Shown: positions 56,560 through 64,000 of the stretch, piece by piece | Layout of the letters: each line of letters begins with the position of its first letter | How positions within the stretch are numbered: the stretch's first letter is position 1 | NCBI RefSeq assembly: GCF_021390575.1 | Contig: NZ_JAJEJQ010000001.1 | Span: 310,001 to 374,000, forward strand | Length of the DNA stretch: 64,000 bases | Direction of reading: 5' to 3' | Source of the DNA: Paraburkholderia adhaesiva | GTDB taxonomy: Bacteria > Pseudomonadota > Gammaproteobacteria > Burkholderiales > Burkholderiaceae | The notes under the pieces: generated by a model | What the model was told of the DNA's origin: nothing | The model's input: only the letters and a program-made list of their open reading frames with translations | Databases searched by the model: none | Translations under genes and position numbers: made by a program

Positions 56560-58599
56560 ATGATCTCCCCGCTGGAAATGACCCTGTTCCTGCTGCTCGC
56601 GTCGGTGGTCGGCGTCGTGCTGTTCCGTTCCCTGAATCTGCCGCCGATGCTCGGCTATCTGACCGTCGGCATTCTTGTCGGGCCGCATGCGCTCGGCGTC
56701 GTGCCGGACACGCACGGGGCGCAGCATCTGGCCGAGTTCGGCGTTGTATTCCTGATGTTCTCGATCGGCCTCGAGTTTTCGCTCTCGAAGCTGCGCGCCA
56801 TGCGCCATGCCGTGTTCGGGCTCGGGCTGTCGCAGGTGATCGGGACCATCGCCGTCGCGCTCCTGCTCGGGCTCGCGCTCGAACCGTGGGTGCATATCAC
56901 CTGGCAGGCGTGCGTTGCGCTCGGCGGGGCGCTCGCCATGTCGTCGACGGCCATCGTCACCAAGATGCTCGCCGAGCGCCTCGAACTCGAATCGGAGCAC
57001 GGCCGCAACATTCTCGGCGTGCTGCTGTTCCAGGATCTCGCCGTCGTGCCGCTGCTCATCGTGATTGCGGCATTTGGCGGTACTTCGACGTCGCTCGTGG
57101 AGTCGCTCGGTTACGCGGGCGTGAAGATCGTGGTCGCGCTCGCATTGCTGCTGATCGTCGGCCAGAAGTTCATGACGCGCTGGCTCAACGTTGTCGCCCG
57201 GCGCCGCTCTCAGGAGCTGTTCGTGCTGAACGTGCTGCTCATCACGATCGGCGCCGCGTTCATCACCGATAAATTCGGTCTCTCGCTCGCGCTCGGCGCA
57301 TTCATCGCGGGCATGCTCATCGCCGAAACGCCGTATAAGCATCAGGTGGAAGAGGACATCAAGCCGTTTCGCGACGTGCTGCTCGGCCTCTTCTTCGTGA
57401 CGACGGGCATGCTGCTCGATCCGAACGTGATCTGGCAGCACCCGCTCTTCGTGGCCGCGTTCCTGATCGGGCCGGTCGTGCTCAAGGCCGTGATGATCAC
57501 CGCGCTCACGCGCCTCTTTGGCGCGTCGCCGGGCGTAGCGATGCGCACGGGCCTCGGCCTCGCGCAGGCCGGCGAATTCGGCTTCGTGCTGCTGAACCTC
57601 ATCCTCAGCGAACATCTCGTCGATCAGACGCTGCTGCAGGTGATCCTCGCCTCAATGCTGCTCTCGATGCTCGCCGCGCCGTTCCTGATCCAGAACGCCG
57701 ACCGCATCGTGCTGCGCCTGTCGTCGACTGAATGGATGCAGCAGTCGCTGCAAATGACGCGCATTGCTACGCAGAGCCTCAAGCAGAGCGGCCACGTGAT
57801 CATCTGCGGGTATGGGCGCGCCGGGCAGAACCTCGCGCGCATGCTCGAAAACGAAGGACTCTCTTACGTGGCGCTCGACCTCGACCCGGACCGCGTGGCG
57901 GCGGCCGCGGCGGCGGGCGAGTCGGTGGTGTTCGGCGACGCGGCGCGGCGCGAGTCGCTCGTCGCGGCGGGTATCCACCGGGCGGCGGCGGTGGCGGTTA
58001 CTTACGCGAACACGCCATCGGCTACGCGCGTGCTGCACCACGTCCACGAACTGAAACCGACACTGCCGACGATCGTGCGCACGGTCGACGACGCCGATCT
58101 CGACCGCCTGCTGGCGGCGGGCGCGACCGAGGTGATTCCGGAGATCGTCGAAGGCAGCCTGATGCTCGCCTCGCACATGCTGGTGCTGATGGGCGTACCG
58201 ATGCGGCGCGTCGTGCGGCGCGTGGAGGAGCTGCGCGACGAACGCTACAGCCTGCTGCGCGGCTACTTCCGCGGCACCGACGATGTCGACGAGGACGGCC
58301 ACGAGCAGGTGCGGCTACAATCCGTACCGGTCGACCCGCGCGCCGACGCCGTGGGCCGCACGCTCGCCGAACTGGGGCTGCACGACCTCGGCGTCGAGGT
58401 GACCGCGATCCGCCGGCACGGCATTCGCGGCGTCGAGCCGGATCCGTCGACGAAGCTGCGCGAGGACGACATTCTCGTGTTGCGCGGACTGCCCGAGCAG
58501 CTCGCCTCGGCCGAAGAACGGCTTTCGCGGCACCGCAAGGCGGGTAGCGGAGCCGGAGCGGGGGCAGGGCGTCCTGAGCCTGGCGGCCCAGCGACCTGA
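56560..58599 (+). CDS. CPA2 family cation:proton antiporter (Kef-type)
   Basis: A 679-residue membrane protein with about 12 helices (residues 1-385, Na+/H+ exchanger fold), a TrkA-N nucleotide-binding domain (HVIICGYGRAGQNLARMLENEG, about 408-525) and a TrkA-C domain (about 580-665). The pore region QAGEFGFVLLNLIL is typical of KefB/YbaL-like proteins. It likely exchanges K+ or Na+ for protons with NAD(H) or glutathione-conjugate control. It is divergent from kdsD, a common arrangement in this family. Confidence 0.9.
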   Translation: MISPLEMTLFLLLASVVGVVLFRSLNLPPMLGYLTVGILVGPHALGVVPDTHGAQHLAEFGVVFLMFSIGLEFSLSKLRAMRHAVFGLGLSQVIGTIAVALLLGLALEPWVHITWQACVALGGALAMSSTAIVTKMLAERLELESEHGRNILGVLLFQDLAVVPLLIVIAAFGGTSTSLVESLGYAGVKIVVALALLLIVGQKFMTRWLNVVARRRSQELFVLNVLLITIGAAFITDKFGLSLALGAFIAGMLIAETPYKHQVEEDIKPFRDVLLGLFFVTTGMLLDPNVIWQHPLFVAAFLIGPVVLKAVMITALTRLFGASPGVAMRTGLGLAQAGEFGFVLLNLILSEHLVDQTLLQVILASMLLSMLAAPFLIQNADRIVLRLSSTEWMQQSLQMTRIATQSLKQSGHVIICGYGRAGQNLARMLENEGLSYVALDLDPDRVAAAAAAGESVVFGDAARRESLVAAGIHRAAAVAVTYANTPSATRVLHHVHELKPTLPTIVRTVDDADLDRLLAAGATEVIPEIVEGSLMLASHMLVLMGVPMRRVVRRVEELRDERYSLLRGYFRGTDDVDEDGHEQVRLQSVPVDPRADAVGRTLAELGLHDLGVEVTAIRRHGIRGVEPDPSTKLREDDILVLRGLPEQLASAEERLSRHRKAGSGAGAGAGRPEPGGPAT

Positions 58600-58612
58600 T
58601 TCTTTTTCTGCC

Positions 58613-58634
58613 GCTGTTTGTTCGCTGTTTGTTC
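58613..58634 (+). repeat. 11-bp direct repeat before apt
   Basis: GCTGTTTGTTC occurs twice in tandem (58613-58623 and 58624-58634), in an AT-rich patch 43 bp before the apt start codon. Confidence 0.6.
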
Positions 58635-58676
58635 GCTTTTGATTGTTAGTCACCCCAGATATCACCCGGAGAAATC

Positions 58677-59243
58677 ATGTCCAACGCACCTGCGAACGCG
58701 AGCGCCGAACCTGCGCAGTTCGTGAAGAACCTGATCCGCACGGTGCCCGACTGGCCTCAGCCGGGAGTGCAGTTCCGCGACATCACGCCGCTCATCGGCG
58801 ACGCGAAAGGACTGCGCGTGTTGATCGACCTGTTCGTGGAGCGTTACGTCGATGCGAAGCTCGACTACATCGCCGGGCTCGATGCGCGCGGCTTCATCAT
58901 CGGGCCGATCGTTGCGTATGAGCTGAACGTGGGCTTCATTCCGATCCGCAAGATCGGCAAGCTCCCGTACAAGACGGTCTCCGAGACCTACAAGCTCGAG
59001 TACGGCGAATCGACCGCCGAGATTCACGAAGACGCCTGCGGCAAGGGCGATCGCGTTGTGATCGTCGATGACCTGATCGCTACGGGTGGCACGATGCTCG
59101 CGGGCAAGCTGCTGCTGGAGCGCGTTGGCGCGACGGTGGTCGAGGGCGCGGCGATCATCGACCTGCCGGACCTCGGCGGCTCGAAGCTGCTCACCGATGC
59201 GGGCCTGCGGCTTTTCACGATCACGTCGTTCGGCGGCCACTGA
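58677..59243 (+). CDS. apt: Adenine phosphoribosyltransferase
   Basis: A 188-residue PRTase that salvages adenine to AMP. Family segments are [37 protein letters not shown] (adenine pocket) and the PRPP loop [17 protein letters not shown]. Of normal length. The following LysE gene starts 10 bases after its stop. Confidence 0.96.
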   Translation: MSNAPANASAEPAQFVKNLIRTVPDWPQPGVQFRDITPLIGDAKGLRVLIDLFVERYVDAKLDYIAGLDARGFIIGPIVAYELNVGFIPIRKIGKLPYKTVSETYKLEYGESTAEIHEDACGKGDRVVIVDDLIATGGTMLAGKLLLERVGATVVEGAAIIDLPDLGGSKLLTDAGLRLFTITSFGGH

Positions 59244-59253
59244 TACCAGCGCC

Positions 59254-59868
59254 ATGCCGAATTTCGCCCTCTTTCTCGCGACGTCGCTCGCCATCACCTT
59301 CGCGCCCGGCCCCGACAATCTCCAGGTGCTCGCGCGCGGAATTTCGCAAGGCCGCGCGGCGGGGCTCGTCTCCGCGCTCGGTTTCGCGGCCGGCGTGACA
59401 TTCCACACGACGCTCGCCGCGCTCGGCATCGCCGCGCTGCTGCGTTCGTCGCCGGTTGCGTTCCAGATCCTGAAGCTCGCGGGTGCCGCGTACCTCGTCT
59501 GGATCGGCATCAAGGCGCTGCGGAGCCAGGGACTCGCCGCGGCGGGCGAACGCGAGCGCCAGCCGCTCTCGACGATTTTCCGCCAGAGCGTGCTCGGCAA
59601 CATGATGAACCCGAAGGTGACGCTCTTTTTCGTCGTCTTCCTGCCGCAGTTCGTCGATCCGCGCGGCGCCCAGGGCGTGACGCTGCAGATGCTCGAACTC
59701 GGGCTGATTTTCATGCTGCAGACCGTTGTGGTGTTCTCGATCTTCGGTCTGTGTGCGGGCACTATCGGCGGCTGGCTCAAGCGCCGTCCGCGCGCGGGCG
59801 TATGGCTCGACCGCCTGGCGGGCCTCACGTTCATCGCCATCGGCATTCGTGTCGCGCTGCGCGACTGA
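59254..59868 (+). CDS. LysE family amino acid exporter
   Basis: A 204-residue membrane protein with about six helices and the LysE/RhtB signatures FAPGPDNLQVLARGISQGRAAGLVSALGFAAG at the start and NMMNPKVTLFFVVFLPQFVDP in the middle. These proteins export amino acids such as lysine, threonine or homoserine lactones; the substrate is not known. Likely co-transcribed with apt and the Nudix gene. Confidence 0.88.
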   Translation: MPNFALFLATSLAITFAPGPDNLQVLARGISQGRAAGLVSALGFAAGVTFHTTLAALGIAALLRSSPVAFQILKLAGAAYLVWIGIKALRSQGLAAAGERERQPLSTIFRQSVLGNMMNPKVTLFFVVFLPQFVDPRGAQGVTLQMLELGLIFMLQTVVVFSIFGLCAGTIGGWLKRRPRAGVWLDRLAGLTFIAIGIRVALRD

Positions 59869-59892
59869 CCGGATTCGCGGGAGCCTTGCACG

Positions 59893-60750
59893 ATGACCTT
59901 GCCTTGCATCAGCGCTGCGCGCCGGTTCGACGTGCGCGCGCATCTGCCGTTCTGGATCGGCGGCGAGCGCGTCGGCTGGATCCGACTGTCCGACGCGGCG
60001 CTGCTTGCGCGCTGGCCCGACGTGTTCGAAGTCGGTGCCACGCGCGTCGCCATGTCCGACACGTTCGATAACCTGACCTCGCGCAGCGCGGCGCTTGGCG
60101 CCGTGATCGGCGCGTTGGCCGCTGAGGGCCGCATTCCGGGCTGGCGCGACGAGACCTACGCGATCCGCAACGCCTTCGACGCCCCGCCGCTCGCCTATAT
60201 CGAGCGCGCCGCGTCGCGTTTCTTCGGGACGATGACCTGGGCGGTGCATCTGAACGGTGTCGTAGACTATGCGCGTTCTGCGTCGCCTCGCGCGCCGCAG
60301 CTATGGATCGCGCGCCGCAGCGAGACCAAGGCCACCGATCCGGGCATGCTCGACAATGTCGTCGCGGGCGGCATCGGCTGGGGCTTCGGCGTCGAGGCCA
60401 CGATCGTCAAGGAATGCTGGGAAGAGGCCGGTATCCCGGCCGACATCGCGCAGCACGCCCAGGCCGGCCGCACGGTGCACGTGCTGCAATCGTTGCCCGA
60501 GGGCACGCAGGCCGAGCAGGTCTTCGTCTACGATCTCGCGCTGCCCGAGGATTTCGTTCCGCACAATCAGGACGGCGAAGTCGGCGAGCACCGGCTCGCG
60601 CGCATCGACGAAGTCGCGCGCTGGATCGAGGAGGGCGCGATGACCGTGGATGCGAGCCTCGCCACACTAGACTGTCTGTTGCGTCGACGCTGGATAGACG
60701 AAGATGCGTGCGAGGGCATCGGCGCGATTTTCGAACCACCTGCGCTGTGA
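59893..60750 (+). CDS. Nudix hydrolase with DUF4743 domain
   Basis: A 285-residue protein. The N-terminal half (about 1-120, FDVRAHLPFWIGGERVGWI) is the DUF4743 domain found in eukaryotic-like thiamine diphosphate or NDP-sugar hydrolases; the C-terminal half is a Nudix domain with box GGIGWGFGVEATIVKECWEEAGI, which keeps the metal-binding KExxEE. Related proteins cleave thiamine pyrophosphate derivatives or damaged nucleotides; the substrate is unproven here. Confidence 0.85.
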   Translation: MTLPCISAARRFDVRAHLPFWIGGERVGWIRLSDAALLARWPDVFEVGATRVAMSDTFDNLTSRSAALGAVIGALAAEGRIPGWRDETYAIRNAFDAPPLAYIERAASRFFGTMTWAVHLNGVVDYARSASPRAPQLWIARRSETKATDPGMLDNVVAGGIGWGFGVEATIVKECWEEAGIPADIAQHAQAGRTVHVLQSLPEGTQAEQVFVYDLALPEDFVPHNQDGEVGEHRLARIDEVARWIEEGAMTVDASLATLDCLLRRRWIDEDACEGIGAIFEPPAL

Positions 60751-60820
60751 AAGGGCGCTGGTTTTGCGCGGCAATGCCACTGACTGAAATACCAGGGATT
60801 TGAAGGGAGTTACCAAGGTC

Positions 60821-61690
60821 ATGTCGACCGAACACAGCTTTATTCTCAAACTGTCGTGCGCCGATCGTCCGGGCATCGTGCATGCCGTGTCGGGCTTCCT
60901 GTTCGAGCGCGGCGCCAACATTCTCGACTCGGCGCAGTTCGGCGACAGCCATACGGGCGAGTTCTTCATGCGCGTCGACTTCCAGCAGGTGGGCGGCGAT
61001 CCGGGTCTCGAAGCGCTGCGCGTGGCGTTCGCGCCGCTCGCTCAGGAGTTCGGCATGCGCTGGGAGTTGCACGACGCGAACGTGAAACCGCGCGTCGTCA
61101 TCATGGTCTCGAAGATCGGGCACTGCCTGAACGATCTGCTGTTCCGCTACCGCACGGGCCAACTGCCGATCGAGATCCCTGCGATCATTTCGAATCACAA
61201 GGACTTCTATCAGCTCGCCGCGAGCTACAACATTCCGTTCCACCATTTCCCGCTGCTCGGCGGCACGGAGGCGGACAAGGCCGCGCAGGAAGCGCGCGTA
61301 CTCGAAGTGGTGAATAACGAGGGCGCCGATCTCGTGGTGCTCGCGCGCTACATGCAGATCCTTTCGCCGCAACTGTGCGACGCGCTCGAAGGTCGGGCGA
61401 TCAACATCCATCACTCGTTCCTGCCGAGCTTCAAGGGCGCGAAACCCTACTACCAGGCGTTCGACCGTGGCGTGAAGCTGATCGGCGCGACCGCGCACTA
61501 CGTGACGACGCACCTCGACGAAGGCCCGATCATCGAGCAGGAAGTGGAGCGTGTGGACCACAGCATGACGCCGGAGCAACTGACGGCGATCGGCCGCGAC
61601 GTCGAGTGCGTGACGCTCGCGCGCGCGGTGAAGTGGCATGTCGAGCATCGCATCGTGCTCAACGGCAGCAAGACGGTGGTGTTCCGCTAG
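60821..61690 (+). CDS. purU: Formyltetrahydrofolate deformylase
   Basis: A 289-residue enzyme that releases formate from 10-formyl-THF and balances one-carbon pools. The N-terminal ACT domain (SFILKLSCADRPGIVHAVSGFLFERGANILDSAQFGD, about 6-90) is followed by a formyltransferase fold with INIHHSFLPSFKGAKPYYQAFDRGVKLIGATAHYVT, including the catalytic His and later Asp in LDEGPIIEQE. ATG 60821 has AAGG about 5 bases upstream. Confidence 0.95.
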   Translation: MSTEHSFILKLSCADRPGIVHAVSGFLFERGANILDSAQFGDSHTGEFFMRVDFQQVGGDPGLEALRVAFAPLAQEFGMRWELHDANVKPRVVIMVSKIGHCLNDLLFRYRTGQLPIEIPAIISNHKDFYQLAASYNIPFHHFPLLGGTEADKAAQEARVLEVVNNEGADLVVLARYMQILSPQLCDALEGRAINIHHSFLPSFKGAKPYYQAFDRGVKLIGATAHYVTTHLDEGPIIEQEVERVDHSMTPEQLTAIGRDVECVTLARAVKWHVEHRIVLNGSKTVVFR

Positions 61691-61720
61691 ACCGCGCGCC
61701 CTGCGTTGAAGTTGACGACG

Positions 61721-61757
61721 TAAAAAAACCGGCTACCCGCAAGGGTGCCGGTTTTTT
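61721..61757. terminator. Bidirectional terminator between purU and the AI-2E gene
   Basis: CCGGC-T-ACCC (61729-61738), loop GCAA, GGGTGCCGG (61743-61751), with one bulged T, flanked by seven A and six T. It can serve both convergent genes. Confidence 0.9.
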
Positions 61758-61770
61758 GTTGCGTCGGCAT

Positions 61771-62856
61771 TTAAACCAGCCGCAGATAAATCAGTTCCCG
61801 CTTGATATACGCGTAGAAGATGGGCGCGGCGATCACGCCTTGAATGCCGAATGCGGCCTCCATCACGATCATTGCGACGAGCAGTTCCCATGTGCGCGCT
61901 TCGATCTGGCCGCCGACGATCCGCGCATTCAGGAAGTATTCGAGCTTGTGGATCACGATGAGGAACGCGAGCGCGCTGATCGCGGCGGGCAGGCCCACCG
62001 TGAGTGCCACTGCGACGATCAGCGTGTTCGAAATCAGGTTGCCGATCACGGGCAACAAACCCACGATGAACGTCACTGCGACGAGCATTTTCGCAAGCGG
62101 CAACGGCGAGTGAAAGATCGGCAGGACGAGCAGGAGGAAGATGCCCGTGAACGTTGTGTTGATGGCCGAAATCTTCACCTGCGCGAAGACGATGCGGCGG
62201 AAGGCATCGGCGAACCGCGCCACGCGCGTGACCAACGCGGTGGAAAGCGGCAGACGCAGTGCGTTCTTCTGCGCGCCGATTGCGACGATCGCGCCGATGA
62301 TCATGCCGATTACGATCTGACCGAAGATGCGCGCGGCGTTCTTGCCGCCCTGGCCCAACTGGTTGGCGTGCTCGTGCATGAGCGCGACCGCTTTCACCTT
62401 CAACTGATCGACGTCCACCGGCAGGTAAGCAGCGACGGCTGCGGGAATGTGCCCGCGCGCCTGGTCGACGAACACCATCATCTGGGACATGACTTTCTGG
62501 ACGCTCGGCACGTCGTCCTCGAAGTGCTCGATGATGCCGACCGTGAGACCCGTCAGCACTCCCACGATCACGATCGACACCAGTACCACCGAAGCCCAGC
62601 GCGCACGCTGGCTCGACATGCTCCGTTCGATGAACGGCGCGATCGTATGGACGAGCTGGTAGACGAGCATTCCCGCGAGGAGCGCTCCGAGCAGGTTCAG
62701 GTGCAGAACGGCAAACAGCCCGACGACGGCCGCAATATAGCTGCCGATCTCGACGGCCGAGAGTTTCGGCAGACTCATGTCGCTCGTCAGCCGGACCGGC
62801 CGCGGCCGGAGGTCGCGCACATCTTTTTCGTCTGTCGCTTCGTTGCGCTTGCCCAT
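61771..62856 (-). CDS. AI-2E family transporter
   Basis: A 361-residue membrane protein with about eight helices. Family features are the paired N-terminal helices, a soluble central stretch (about residues 120-185) and the C-terminal IGNLISNTLIVAVALTVG...HKLEYFLNARIVGGQIEARTWELLVAMIVMEAAFG signature. Members export small molecules or exchange Na+/H+ (the AI-2 link holds only for some); the substrate is unknown. It starts about 100 bases after the uvrA 3' end. Confidence 0.88.
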   Translation of the reverse strand: MGKRNEATDEKDVRDLRPRPVRLTSDMSLPKLSAVEIGSYIAAVVGLFAVLHLNLLGALLAGMLVYQLVHTIAPFIERSMSSQRARWASVVLVSIVIVGVLTGLTVGIIEHFEDDVPSVQKVMSQMMVFVDQARGHIPAAVAAYLPVDVDQLKVKAVALMHEHANQLGQGGKNAARIFGQIVIGMIIGAIVAIGAQKNALRLPLSTALVTRVARFADAFRRIVFAQVKISAINTTFTGIFLLLVLPIFHSPLPLAKMLVAVTFIVGLLPVIGNLISNTLIVAVALTVGLPAAISALAFLIVIHKLEYFLNARIVGGQIEARTWELLVAMIVMEAAFGIQGVIAAPIFYAYIKRELIYLRLV

Positions 62857-62963
62857 AATGGCTGTATTCCGTATTCAGACCCGGGGAAACGTCCGTTCCC
62901 CGTAAATTCACTGCATTGCTGATGCTGCCCGCACGCGTTGCCGCGTTCCCCCGGGCGACTGCC

Positions 62964-64000
62964 TTATTGCCCCGCCGATGCCGCCAGTGCGTCCGACTGC
63001 CGTCGGAGTAGCGGCGCCAGATACCGTCCCGTAAAGCTTGCCTTCGATTTCACGACCTGCTCCGGCGTGCCCTGGGCGACGATCTGGCCTCCGCCGGCAC
63101 CGCCTTCGGGGCCCATGTCCACGATCCAGTCGGCGGTTTTAATTACATCGAGATTATGCTCGATGATCACTACGGTATTGCCCTGATCGCGGAGCCGGTG
63201 GATCACCTCCAGCAGGAGCGCAATGTCGTGGAAATGCAGGCCGGTCGTTGGCTCGTCGAGTATATACAGCGTGCGGCCGGTGTCACGCTTGGAAAGCTCA
63301 AGCGAGAGCTTCACGCGCTGCGCCTCGCCGCCCGAGAGCGTCGTGGCCGACTGGCCGAGCCGGATATAGCCAAGACCCACGTCCAGCAGCGTCTTCAGTT
63401 TGCGTGCCACCACCGGCACCGCCTTGAAGAACTCGTAGGCCTGCTCGACCGTCATGTCGAGCACCTCGCTGATATTTCTGCCCTTGTACTGCACTTCGAG
63501 CGTTTCGCGGTTGTAGCGCTTGCCGTGGCAGACGTCGCACGGAACGTACACGTCCGGCAGAAAGTGCATTTCCACCTTCAGTACGCCGTCGCCCTGGCAG
63601 GTCTCGCAGCGGCCGCCCTTCACGTTGAACGAGAAGCGACCCGACTCGTAGCCGCGCTCCTTGGCCGCCGGCACGCCCGCGAAAAGCTCGCGGATCGGCG
63701 TGAAGAGGCCCGTGTAGGTCGCCGGATTCGAGCGCGGCGTGCGGCCGATCGGCGACTGGTCGACGCTGATGACCTTGTCGAAGTGGTCCAGCCCCTCGAT
63801 CGCCTCGAACGGCGCGGGCTGAGCCGACGCGCCGTACAGATGTTGCGCAACGGCGTGGTAGAGCGTGTCGTTGATGAGCGTGGACTTGCCCGAGCCCGAG
63901 ACACCCGTCACACAGGTGAGCAGGCCCACCGGCAGGTCGAGGGTCACGTGCTTGAGGTTGTTGCCGTGGGCTTCGACGATGCGCAGACGCCGCTCGTCGG
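62964..64000 (-). CDS. uvrA: Excinuclease ABC subunit A (3' part)
   Basis: The last 345 or so residues of UvrA; the gene continues past the right window edge, in frame. It includes the second Walker A ([18 protein letters not shown]), the zinc finger [27 protein letters not shown], the ABC signature [18 protein letters not shown] and Walker [13 protein letters not shown]. UvrA recognises bulky DNA damage and loads UvrB. Confidence 0.97.
   Translation of the reverse strand, partial: DERRLRIVEAHGNNLKHVTLDLPVGLLTCVTGVSGSGKSTLINDTLYHAVAQHLYGASAQPAPFEAIEGLDHFDKVISVDQSPIGRTPRSNPATYTGLFTPIRELFAGVPAAKERGYESGRFSFNVKGGRCETCQGDGVLKVEMHFLPDVYVPCDVCHGKRYNRETLEVQYKGRNISEVLDMTVEQAYEFFKAVPVVARKLKTLLDVGLGYIRLGQSATTLSGGEAQRVKLSLELSKRDTGRTLYILDEPTTGLHFHDIALLLEVIHRLRDQGNTVVIIEHNLDVIKTADWIVDMGPEGGAGGGQIVAQGTPEQVVKSKASFTGRYLAPLLRRQSDALAASAGQ

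Noticed and set aside
59893..60750. Degenerate Nudix box suggesting an inactive enzyme
   Set aside because: The Lys in place of Arg (KExxEE) is, as I recall, usual in DUF4743 Nudix proteins, and the metal-binding glutamates are intact.

Overview
The window looks like chromosome 1 of a Burkholderiaceae betaproteobacterium of the Paraburkholderia/Burkholderia/Caballeronia/Trinickia group. This rests on the very high GC with G/C-ending codons, on gene order remembered for that family (grxC-secB-gpsA; coxB-ctaD-ctaG-ctaE-surf1-ctaA-ctaB-sco; lolB-ispE-tRNA-Gln-prs-rplY-pth; lptC-lptA-lptB-rpoN-hpf-ptsN-hprK-rapZ), and on family-level protein features. No database search was possible, so genus and species are not claimed. 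Nearly all of it is housekeeping core.

Layout. 0.25-6.4 kb: rhodanese, glutaredoxin, SecB, GpsA, a macro-domain protein, TrmL, ComF, a BioC-like methyltransferase and a DUF2244 protein. 6.5-16.8 kb: a complete aa3-type cytochrome c oxidase locus with structural subunits (coxB, ctaD, ctaE), copper and heme assembly factors (ctaG, surf1, two Sco-like proteins, ctaA, ctaB) and small membrane proteins. 17-24 kb: an orphan MetQ lipoprotein-type binding protein, then a GlcNAc utilisation cluster (GntR/UTRA regulator, nagA, SIS deaminase, fused EIIA-HPr-EI). 24-26.8 kb: a short accessory-looking segment with a TauE/SafE permease and a DAO-type FAD oxidoreductase, preceded by a tandem repeat. 27-34 kb: rpoH (with a CIRCE operator), an NTF2-like protein, leuA, ybiB, an FAH-family hydrolase and maiA. 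34-41 kb: ftsY, rsmD, coaD, ferredoxin, hisC, pth, rplY, prs and tRNA-Gln. 41-50 kb: ispE, lolB, a TPR protein, mutM, mutY, a LON-N protein, rapZ, hprK and ptsN. 50-64 kb: hpf, rpoN, the lptBAC/kdsC/kdsD lipopolysaccharide export and Kdo genes, a CPA2 antiporter, apt, a LysE exporter, a Nudix protein, purU, an AI-2E transporter and the 3' part of uvrA.

How the genes work together. The 6-17 kb block encodes both the oxidase and what is needed to metallate it (CuA by Sco-like proteins, CuB by CtaG, heme A by CtaB and CtaA, Surf1 for heme insertion). The nag cluster imports and deacetylates GlcNAc through a fused phosphotransferase whose HPr domain keeps both the histidine and the regulatory serine, so the HPr kinase at 48.3 kb is a plausible partner. 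The lpt/kds genes on the minus strand lead into rpoN, hpf, ptsN, hprK and rapZ, the usual proteobacterial rpoN neighbourhood.

I did not find a convincing undescribed multi-gene system. The most interesting signals are non-coding: a series of hairpin repeats between coxB and ctaD, a perfect CIRCE plus a second inverted repeat before rpoH, a 16-bp tandem repeat and a long palindrome in front of the TauE gene, an operator-like palindrome on the nag regulator promoter, helically phased 11-bp repeats before secB, and a small ORF overlapping the leuA start. Among the proteins, the CoxB-cytochrome c-OmpA fusion, the second Sco-like protein and the missing GlcNAc EIIBC permease deserve attention.
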